64,000 nt of DNA, taken from positions 64,001 through 128,000 of the forward strand of contig JAJEKV010000326.1 of the NCBI GenBank assembly GCA_021234155.1, read 5' to 3'. The DNA is from Isoetes taiwanensis (Eukaryota; Streptophyta; Lycopodiopsida; Isoetales; Isoetaceae). The notes under the pieces are model-generated. The model was not told where the DNA came from, did not search any database, and saw nothing but the letters and a program-made list of their open reading frames with translations. Of this stretch, positions 55,680 to 64,000 are shown in pieces. Each line of letters starts with the position of its first letter. The first letter of the stretch is position 1. The position numbers and the translations under genes are program-made.

Positions 55680-56130
55680 TTGACATTATATTGGCTAGTG
55701 ATCGGGGAGGGGGCATCTGCGAACTCCACATAAAGATAAAGTCCATCGATTGCATGGTCATCCGCAAAAGGCGCCCTCATGAGGCAAAACACGGGCCAAT
55801 CCATCTTTGGACTCTCTTAGAAACTTTAGCTCCTTGCTCAATGACTCGATTCACTTCCTTGCATGAAAATTTAGCAACAAAGGTCATTTGCATGCCCCCA
55901 TTCTTTGGAAGTGGAGGAAGCCGGGGAGGATTTCGCCGGGCCTTCCCGGGGCCGCGGTACTTGATCCCGCCATGTGAATGTCCCGATGGAAGAAATTGGA
56001 GGACCGAAAGTGATCCGAATGGGAAGAACAAGGAACCGGAAGTCGGAAGTGAGTGGAAGACTAAAAAAAATGGCATTATAAAAAAAAATGGCATTATATA
56101 GAAAAACGGTTGTAAAGGTGCCATTAATGT
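55680..56130. other. GC-richer segment without a supported gene
   Basis: Open frames on both strands here are mutual shadows with no recognisable domain. The segment has a doubled 'aaaaaaatggcattatata' near 56,065-56,100. Confidence 0.3.
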
Positions 56131-56231
56131 CCATAGATTTTGCCTCGAACCCGAGCCCATGCAAGCATACCTAGATTTTTTAAAAGAAGAGAAGAATGTT
56201 CTACATAGATTTATTCCTTACATTCGAATCT

Positions 56232-56968
56232 AAAACTATGGAAGCATCAATAGTTCTAATGTGTTCTAAATAACCCTAAACCCATAACACACTTATGAAG
56301 TTAAAAGAAACAATGTAGACAAGTCATGATTTCAATATAAGGCACATTGTGGCACTTAAACTATGGATGCATTTGAAGATGCCTTAAACTAGTGCATTTG
56401 GTCATAAGATACTCTAACTAGTGCCAAAAGGCAAATTCCAATAGGCATTTAAAACTATGGATTCATAAATAGTTCTAATGTGTTCTAATTAACCCTAAAC
56501 CCATAACACACTTATGAAGTTAAAAGAAACAATGTAGACAAGTCATGATTTCAATATAAGGCACATTGTGGCACTTAAACTATGGATGCATTTGAAGATG
56601 CCTTAAACTAGTGCATTTGGTCATAAGATACTCTAACTAGTGCCAAAAGGCAAATTCCAATAGGCATTTAAAACTATGGAATCATAAATAGTTCTAATGT
56701 GTTCTAATTAACCCTAAACCCATAACACACTTATGAAGTTAAAAGAAACAATGTAGACAAGTCATGATTTCAATATAAGGCACATTGTGGCACTTAAACT
56801 ATGGATGCATTTGAAGATGCCTTAAACTAGTGCATTTGGTCATAAGATACTCTAACTAGTGCCAAAAGGCAAATTCCAATAGGCATTTAAAACTATGGAA
56901 TCATAAATAGTTCTAATGTGTTCTAATTAACCCTAAACCCATAACACACTTATGAAGTTAAAAGAAAC
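56232..56968 (+). repeat. 219-bp tandem repeat array, about 3.4 copies
   Basis: Units start at 56,232, 56,451, 56,670 and 56,889 (aaaactatgg), with exact 219-base spacing; the last unit is partial. Units 2 and 3 are nearly identical and unit 1 differs by a few bases. There is no coding content; it includes an 'ataaccctaaacccataaca' stretch. Confidence 0.97.
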
Positions 56969-58500
56969 GATGTGACCATATGCAAGTGATGTAGAAACTT
57001 ATGTGACCATATGTAGAAACTTATGTGATGTAAAACAATTTGACCATATGAAACTTATGTAGACCATATTCAAGTGATGATCACGGAATTATGGCTAAAG
57101 AAATGGAGCTAGATTTTCACGCTTAATGTAACAGATAGGTAGTCAATAAGTTCATGAAAAGATTAACTAGCAATGAGATTAGCTATAGTTTCACAAAAAT
57201 TTTGCAAAAGGATAGCAATGAGATTAGCTATAGTTTCACGGAAATTTGGCAAAAGGAATGGTCGCTCATGGATTCCATGGAGTGGTGCCGTGGGGCCATG
57301 AACAACCAATCCAACCTAAATTTGTGCATAGGTCCAAGACAAATTCCCCACACACACACACCCAACTGTGCATCAAGAAGGCATCCCATGCCCCCACATT
57401 AACCCATTTACTAGAAATAATTTTTTAATTGCTTATATGTGAAGCCCTTTCATTTGGGTTAGGCTTGTGGGATATACGCCAGCAATAAGCATTGGTTTTT
57501 TTTCTAGGGTTCACGGTTCACTTTCTTCCGGATTTGCCCTAAACCTGAAGTCGCCAGCAAGAGTGGTGCATGTATGAAGTGATGGGTCCTTCCTATGCAT
57601 GCGAATTCTGCTTTTTTTTTTATCTTTTTGATCTCAGACGGTGCTATTTAGAACACGACTTTATATATGCAATCCTGATTTGTTCCAATCTGTTTTGTAA
57701 TATAAGTGTTCATGTTTTGTATCAGGAAGTTTTGTCTTAGAGCCCTTCCAAATCAAAACAGTGATAATACAAATACACATCCAATCTGATATTTCCAAAC
57801 CAGAAAGGTGGATATTTGTTTTATTCAAGAAAAAGAATAAATACAATAGAAGTCCAAAATTTGACTTCAAAAAAATAATCGTTTGTTGATGATGATGACA
57901 GCAAAGAAACATCAACAACATAATAACAAAGATACATCATAGTGCACACAATATAAATCAGACCCTTCGATTTGTTTGTTTCACTTAAAGCTTCAAGTGT
58001 ACGTGAACCGCAACACTAACTACATTCCAATCAGAAACGAATATTTAATCCTCATCGCCCGATAGCACATCGTGGAGATTGTCTAAAATCTTTTCACTAT
58101 CGCCTTCACAAAGTTTGTAAACAACCCGGTTTCCTTTTCAGCCTATGTTTTGTTTGTGCCATATCAAGTCTTATTGAGCAAACTTGGGTAGCATAAACAA
58201 TGCCTTTTGGCTCGTTAGAACATAAAGTGTAACCTATAAGTTTATCTTGGGACTTTTTGTAGTAAGTTCCCTCTAAAACTTCTTCCCTTTATAAAACCAA
58301 TTCCCATAGGCTTCAAAATCTGTCGAACCACATATTTCTCTTTTCGTACACAATAATATCCAAAATAAAGTGTCCTCATCATTGTCCTTTTGAGCTGCGA
58401 CAAATAAGTTATCTCCTTCCCTTACCAAATCACTCAACACACCGTGCATCTCCGTAAAATAGAGCTCTTTTCAGATTTGTGCAACTCAGATTCATCAGCT
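56969..58500. other. No supported gene; small tandem duplication at 57,170-57,260
   Basis: Two copies of 'caatgagattagctatagtttcac' lie at about 57,171 and 57,214. A (CA)-rich patch occurs near 57,350. The rest is AT-rich and may hold the 3' ends of the converging genes. Confidence 0.45.
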
Positions 58501-58515
58501 ATAGCCTTGCTTGGC

Positions 58516-61162
58516 TCAACAACCACTGAGCTCCCAATCATCTACATATTCCTTGTTCGGACACTTCTCCCATTGTGCATCAAGGCAATATGCACGTAAA
58601 CAAGATAAATGCCTTATATGCAATTGCGTAGGAGATGCTAAGTTAAATGCATGCACGTAATGAATGTTCCTCATGTCCTCCACGGCCTCAAAGACCCCAT
58701 GCATTCTTTCTATCCACATTTTTCACTTCCCAAAAACGACCTTCTTCTTGGTTTCTTGTTCACACTTGAAGATGGAGCAACAAATGTGGAAATTCTCCCC
58801 GCTATATTCACAATATCGCAAAGACATTCTACTTTTTCTGATTTGTGATCTCTTCATCATCTCCCTTAGCCACCGTTTCAACTCGCAGCCTTCCCATCAT
58901 GCTCCCTTTGCCGTGATTGGAGCCGAAAAAATTCCACATCATTTCAATGAGTGTCTCATGAGAATACCATCCTACAAAATAGAATGGCCGGAAAGCTTTG
59001 AATTGGGATGCAGCTCCATCCGAAAATACCCAATGCTTTTTGGATGTATGCCCCTGTTCTTTCATGAATTCGTGATGCATCATAAATGCATGCCGGACCT
59101 AATAGTGTGTCATGTTTTGTATCATCGATATATAGTAATGGGTGTCCTTGATGACGCCACCGATGAAGGCTCCAAATAGTATGTGATTTGTACAAGAATG
59201 GTGACTGTTTGTTTGTCCAAGACGCAGATTGAACTTGATCCCCAAGAATCAATTGTGAAGTTCTCTCGCAAAGTCTACTACAGATACAATAACCCCAAAA
59301 GGGAGGTTGTCTAACATATCCCTAAACTGCATCGCTTGCCATTTGTGCCTAAAGCTGTGCACTGGAAACTTTGCCAATCTGTCAATCAATGTGTGCATAA
59401 GATCTTTTGGTTTTGTTTTCCTCCACAGACGCTGGAGTACTTTCTTGGGTTTCCCCCACTTATCCTTACCTCCTTCCTCATAATCCCAAGATTCCCCAAC
59501 TCACAAATCCTTCTTGGACAACTCTAGAGGACACATGTGTAGCCGAGACACACCACATCGCCACAATCTCCATAAATGCAATCTTTCTTGTGGAATTCTT
59601 GATTTTCTTCTTTAGGACACAATATGGATTGCCAGAGCTGAGTGGTTGACTTATACTTCTTAGTCTTGGCAGCACATAGTTGGCCTGTAGATTGGCATAC
59701 CTCACATGCACAGGTGCAACATTCTACATGCATATTTCTAAGTGAATTTAAGCCATCCAAGAGCATCTGCAGTCTCACATGATGAATGCAACAACATGAA
59801 TTGAACTGTTTCAATTTCATTACATACCATGGTTTTAGTTTTTCAAATGCTCTTTGGCCAATTGTAATTTTATGGGGGTCTTTGCTCTTTGAATTCAATG
59901 AACATCTCGATCGCAAAACATAATCAAGAAATATGTGAGTAACATGTCAAATAACAAGTACACATGAACATGTAACTCTACTCTAATCGCAACTATATAA
60001 ACCGCCATCAGAACTCACTATGACAAATGTAAAACACAAACTACAAACATACAACCCGCAACTAATGGTCATAAGCGCAACACCAACCAGAATCGCAACA
60101 AACATAATCACAAACCGCAACCACCGACATAACTCAACACTTGCTGAAACACTAATCGTAGTCTAACTATTTAACATGCTCTCGCAACACAAACTAAAAC
60201 TATGTAATGGAGCTCAAACACTAATCGCAACACCAACTGCAGACTAACAACCTAAGTTGAATCTCACCACCAACCGCGCAGCAGCTCGAAATGTTTAAGT
60301 TGCATATTAAGAATCAGACTTCAAACCTTAGCTGCAACACCAACTACATCTACATAAGCCGCAACAACAACTACATCTACAAATGATGCACATATCACCA
60401 AAAATCAACAAAAGATAATTTGCACCGAGTATCCTCCGGATAATGTGTAGCATGTTCCTCCTTCACATTTCTTTCCGGTCTTTGAACTTCACATCCTTTG
60501 CATTAGGGGAAACTCTTGTATTTGTGTCCCAAAAATTTTGAACCAGCTCAATGACATATTTGTCAATTGAATCAAACCTCCATGACCTTCTAAAATATAC
60601 CCATCCTTCCTTATTAAACTCCACTTCTTTTACTTTTTTTTCCTTGGTCGCTTTGCAATACATCTAGGATGGACTCCCAAAACTTTTCCCAAACTTCTCT
60701 TGCTAATAGCTTGATTTAAAGTCTCCTTCCCAATAGACATGGCAAGTACACTTCTTCTTGCAGCCATAGAATCTAAACTACTAGATCCTTTTATAGTCTG
60801 AATAGATTCTCGAATGTTCTCAATCACATGGCTTTTGACTTCTGAATCCTTCAAGTGATCAGCAGTGACATCCTTCATTTCTTTGTGCTTCAAGAAATCA
60901 TTTAGCACTTCCCTTTTCTCTTCCAAATCCATTTCACAAACTTGCCTTTTGAATGAGAACACTAGATTAGACACAATCTTTTGTTTACTTGATTGGCATA
61001 AGCTTTGGACTCATGCATCAAAGCATTCTTCTCTTCTTTTTTTCTCTTTCTTTGTTTCCTCTTCTTTAGAGTCTCCTGCTCTCTTGTCCTCTTCCTCTTT
61101 CCCATAAAGTTTCTTTGCTCCACTTCTTCCATCTTGATTGCTCGCAAACGCCACCTTCGCAC
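58516..61162 (-). pseudogene. Transposase-like gene of the TIR transposon
   Basis: Read downward from 61,162. A very basic N-terminus (KRKRTREQETLKKRKQRKRK) comes first, then a helical part (FSFKRQVCEMDLEEKREVLN, KGSSSLDSMAARRSVLAMSI) and GWVYFRRSWRFDSIDKYVIE with NFWDTNTRVSPNAKDVKF. After a probable intron, KITIGQRAFEKLKPWYVMKL and a Cys-rich block NSCCCIHHVRLQMLLDGLNS and CCTCACEVC follow. The core block is HWVFSDGAASQFKAFRPFYF, then MMWNFFGSNHGKGSMMG. The 'SDGAASQFK ... W.FF...HGKG..DG' signature is one I recall from a widespread uncharacterised DNA-transposase-like family. Frameshifts and stops (for example around 59,200-59,350) interrupt it. It likely cuts and pastes the element by acting on its TIRs. 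Confidence 0.6.
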
Positions 61163-61948
61163 CTATAATGGTCCCTGCTTACAAAATTAACGAGACGTAA
61201 GAAAGTATCATATAGAAAAGGAATTACATATCGTAATACTTTAAGTCTTCAATATGCCAAAAAAAAAATCAGAATTCACCACATTCCTCCGGATATATTT
61301 TTCATGCATGGCTCTTGAATGCATGCCGGATATATTTTTCTGGATGATTACAAGAAGGAAACCAAATCTACATGCAAATCAAACACAAAACAAAGAGAGC
61401 ACTACAATCAATTTTAATTGCTAGAATGAGAATAATCTGTGATTAAAAGCAAACTTTGAATGGCAACATACCCAAATTTTAGTCTTCAAACGAAATTTCA
61501 AGAGGCCTTACAATATTGAAATTCGAATTTGATCTTCTGCAAATAATAAGAGACCCGAAAAATTTTAAGGAAACCAAAGGTACATGCAAATAAAAAACAA
61601 AACAAAGTAATGTCTATTGAAATCAAAGTACAATGAAAGAAATCTTGAATTCAAAGCAAAGCAACAGACCCGAAATTTTGTCTTCGAAAGAAAGTATGCA
61701 AAAAGGCTCTACATTCTTGTAAGGCCGAATTTGATCTTCTGTCAGACCCAAATCTTAGGAGAAAGTCCATACATTCTTCTTCATCAGTGATCAGTGATGG
61801 TGCACCGAAAATTCTCCCCCAAATTTTGAATTCTCTCGGGCGGGCGGTGGTGGTTGAAGCAAGAAACGAAAATAGGTAAGTGTATAACTACCTTTCGAAC
61901 TAATTTTCGAACTAATTAGGGGGGGACAGGGGGACAACTAAAATAAGA
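61163..61948. other. Right subterminal region, leader of the transposase gene
   Basis: No gene supported. It has an imperfect repeat pair ('caaagcaacagacccgaaattttgtcttcgaa' near 61,655 and related pieces near 61,500 and 61,540) and a 'gaactaattttcgaactaatt' duplication near 61,900. This is the probable promoter side for the minus-strand gene. Confidence 0.4.
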
Positions 61949-61969
61949 CACTATACCATGCTTTAACCC
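61949..61969 (-). repeat. Right terminal inverted repeat (21 bp)
   Basis: Exact reverse complement of 49,021-49,041. Confidence 0.95.
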
Positions 61970-61973
61970 ACCA
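61970..61973. repeat. 4-bp target-site duplication, right (ACCA)
   Basis: Matches 49,017-49,020; the LINE-D frame continues immediately after it. Confidence 0.9.
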
Positions 61974-63519
61974 GCTTCATCACTTTGATTCCTAAGATTC
62001 CTGAACCTATATCCTTTTCGGATTATAGACCTATATCTCTTACTAATGTTATGTACAAGATTATTTCAGGTGCTATTACTCAAAGGCTGAAAAAGATTCT
62101 GAACAATATTATAAGTCACAGCCAATCGGCCTATTTGAAAGGGAGGAACATTCTAGATAATGTTATTACTGCCACCCTCGGCCTTAGATGGGAAAAAGAC
62201 TCTAAGCAAGAGATTGCACTCCTTAAGCTCGACATCACCAAAGCTTTTGATATGGTCAACTGGGATTTTCTTAAGCTATGCTGCAGCAAACTTGGATTCA
62301 ATATTAGCTCAATCAGTATTTTCACAGCAATTCTTAATAACTCCTCCTCCTCGGTGCTCATAAATGGAGAATGCAGTCCCTTCTTCAATATCAAAAGAGG
62401 AGTCAAGCAGGGCTGCCCCTTAGCCCCATTTCTTTTTATCATTGTGATGGAAGCTCTTCATAGCAGTTTACAGGCAGCAAAAGAAGAGGGCACAATAACA
62501 AGTTTGTATCTCCCTACAAATGATATTGCTGATCAATTCCTTAATGGGCATTTTGCAGATGATACCTTTATCCTTTTATCCATGGACCTCCAATCGATCA
62601 ATCAGACCAAGGTGATTTTACATGCCTTTGGCAAATTTTCTGGCTGCAATATCAACCCGAATTTTCTGGCTGCAATATGCAATAGCAGGTAAAAGGCATG
62701 TTTTCTTGGAAGAAAGGTATCTCTTCCTCTCAATACATTTTTTGGAATCCTTACCTCCTTGGAGAAAACAGCATATATTGTCTTATCAGAAATTTTCCAG
62801 ATCAAGCGAAATTATGGCAAGACAAAGGTTTGATTAGAATCTCAGATCTGTTTGATGCTAACGGTCCTATTCCTTTTGATTTGTCCATTATTAAAAATGA
62901 AGATGAAAGTAGCAGATCTCTGTATAATGCTATTCTTAGCTATATTGCTCAAGCAGATTGGAATAACAGTGACATCACTTGGCAGTTTAAAGGGAGACTC
63001 CTCTTCAAAGTCAAGGATGCCTATAAATACTTATTGAGAGATCAAACAATGAGTATCCACCTTAAATGGGGACTATCTTATGAACGCTGCAGATCCAATC
63101 TCAAACACCTTTGGAAGTCTCCAATTAATCCAAAAATCAAAGCCTTCATTTGGCAATTGTGGCATAAAAGTTTAGCCACTAACTGCAAGCGCTTTAACTG
63201 CAACTTTTCAGCTACTAACATTTGTCCGAGGTGTCTCTCTTATGCAGAAAATGAAGACCATCTATTCAGATCATGTTTCTGGTCCCAATGGACAATTGAA
63301 ATCTCATCCGAAGCTCTTCAGCTCAATCTATCTTTGGACAGTTCTGAAGCTGACTTCTTTATACCAGTCACCCCCAGACATTGGAGCTTTTACATTCTTC
63401 TTTGGAGAATATGGAAAGGCAGAAACAAGCTGGTGTTCTGCAATGAAATAATATGGCCACAAGCCATACTCTCTCAAACCAACTATGATGTATCTTGGAT
63501 TTACAAGATCAACTCATAA
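61974..63519 (+). pseudogene. LINE-D ORF2 3' part: reverse transcriptase and zf-RVT
   Basis: Continues ORF2 with SFITLIPKIPEPISFSDYRP, then QSAYLKGRNILDNVITATLG, LLKLDITKAFDMVNWDFLKL, GVKQGCPLAPFLFIIVMEAL and a catalytic box HFADDTFILL (FADD). After the stop near 62,692 most of the RT thumb region is missing. Reading resumes in another frame (from about 62,698) to the zf-RVT region: LWKSPINPKIKAFIWQLWHK, then CPRCLSYAENEDHLFRSCFW. A deletion is marked by an 18-bp direct repeat. The ORF closes at 63,519. Confidence 0.85.
62635..62678 (+). repeat. 18-bp direct repeat at the LINE-D deletion point
   Basis: attttctggctgcaatat occurs at 62,635-62,652 and 62,661-62,678. It sits exactly where the RT sequence stops matching the family and the thumb domain is lost. 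Confidence 0.85.
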
Positions 63520-63838
63520 GTTCTTCTATCTTGCAGGAAAATTCTTTCTCATGAGCAGACGGATCACCTTCCCAAATAAGAAGTATGAAGACATTCAGAA
63601 ATGGGCTGCTGACTTTCTGACAGGCTGCTCCCTGCATCACTTTGAAGAAGATTGCGACTGTACCTGCTTGTGTGCTCTTGAACCTGATCTGAAAAGGGAA
63701 TTTACATGTCAGGCCACGGATGTAGCTGGGAAATACAATTTTGCCAAATCAAGGATCTGTCCATGTCTCTACTGCAAAATGACCATAATCACAAGGGGAC
63801 CGGATCCCTTGGACGAGGCTGGCTTCTCTTCTGATTGA
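63520..63838 (+). pseudogene. LINE-D C-terminal Cys-rich extension
   Basis: In a shifted frame (open from 63,485) the sequence reads FFLMSRRITFPNKKYEDIQK, then CSLHHFEEDCDCTCLCALEP, then SRICPCLYCKMTIITRGPDP, to a stop at 63,838. A cluster of Cys/His in CxCxCxC and CPCxxC form suggests a zinc-binding tail. It may belong to ORF2 after a frameshift, or be a separate small ORF. The element's 3' end is not reached before about 63.9 kb. Confidence 0.4.
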
Positions 63839-64000
63839 CCTTTGGGAAATCAGACAAGACAATGAAGAAGATAACTCAAAATTTTGTTAATCTCTGTCAC
63901 CTATGCGCAGAGTTTTTTAAGTCTGTTTTCTGTTCCAGAACTTCAAACTTTAACAGTTGAACAATCTAAACTATGTCCATTTACCATATGGCACCTTTGC
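63839..64000 (+). other. Probable LINE-D 3' untranslated region, window edge
   Basis: T-rich sequence without coding capacity. No poly(A) or simple-repeat tail is seen before the window ends. Confidence 0.4.

Larger units (their letters stand above)
49021..61969. mobile_element. 12.95-kb TIR DNA transposon inserted in LINE-D
   Basis: Bounded by perfect 21-bp inverted repeats beginning GGGTTAAAGCATGGTATAGT and flanked by ACCA duplications. Deleting 49,021-61,969 and one ACCA joins the two halves of LINE-D ORF2 in frame at the expected place in the RT (NIINT + SFITLIPKIPEP, then DYRPISL). It contains a minus-strand transposase-like gene (61,162-58,516) and a plus-strand multi-exon gene region (50,058-53,440), with repeats between. 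The 4-bp TSD and long coding capacity suggest a Sola-like superfamily, but this is unverified. Both genes show damage, so the copy may be non-autonomous now. Confidence 0.9.

Noticed and set aside
55691-56160. Overlapping plus and minus frames of 97-136 codons
   Set aside because: Mutually antisense, no domain or splice support, GC-rich composition alone explains their length.
56232-56968. 'ccctaaaccc' strings in the 219-bp array as interstitial telomere sequence
   Set aside because: Only one telomere-like motif per 219-bp unit; no consecutive TTTAGGG units.

Overview
The window looks like nuclear DNA of a land plant with a large, repeat-filled genome. The evidence is spliceosomal GT-AG introns, plant-type retroelement proteins (a DUF4283-like LINE ORF1, Ty3/Gypsy Gag and RT), a PIF/Harbinger transposon and abundant microsatellites. 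Several protein styles recall fern, moss or lycophyte genomes, but that placement is from memory and was not tested. I find no clearly intact host gene. Almost everything readable is transposable-element sequence, often nested, or gene fragments between elements.

Layout. 0-4.1 kb: a head-to-tail arrangement of an unrecognised (GAA)n-tailed element family with broken ORFs; a third 3' end lies at 9.83-10.39 kb. 4.1-9.8 kb: mostly featureless DNA with a few exon-like blocks. 10.85-14.8 kb: a decayed PIF/Harbinger transposon (Myb/SANT ORF on +, DDE transposase on -). 15.1-20.1 kb: LINE-A on the minus strand, with a coiled-coil/RRM ORF1 and broken EN-RT. 20.3-24.6 kb: LINE-B on the minus strand, split by about 1.6 kb that contains a foldback. 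25.9-28.1 kb: Gypsy LTR-like region plus gag. 28-34 kb: tandem duplications, including a duplicated tRNA-derived SINE-like unit. 34,308-38,883: a very young non-autonomous LTR retrotransposon with identical LTRs, PBS, PPT and 5-bp TSD. 39.9-41.76 kb: LINE-C, 5'-truncated, minus strand. 41.9-42.8 kb: exons of an unrecognised gene. 44-45.4 kb: Gypsy gag/RT remnants. 45.68 kb to the window end: LINE-D on the plus strand, cut in ORF2 by a 12,949-bp DNA transposon (49,021-61,969).

The main discovery is that 12.95-kb element. It has perfect 21-bp terminal inverted repeats and a 4-bp target duplication (ACCA). Removing the element and one ACCA restores the LINE-D reverse-transcriptase reading frame exactly. 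Inside, a minus-strand transposase-like gene (58.5-61.2 kb) converges on a plus-strand, multi-exon gene region (50.0-53.4 kb) with a RING/PHD-like zinc motif and an FCP1/NIF-type HAD phosphatase-like domain whose catalytic aspartates are replaced by glutamates. Between them lie a 219-bp tandem array and long direct repeats. The 4-bp TSD would suit a Sola-like superfamily, but that assignment is only a hypothesis.

Relative timing: LINE-D inserted before the TIR element. The LTR element at 34.3 kb is the youngest datable insertion, since its LTRs show no differences. LINE-A, LINE-B and LINE-C share a 3'-end motif and are older and mutated.
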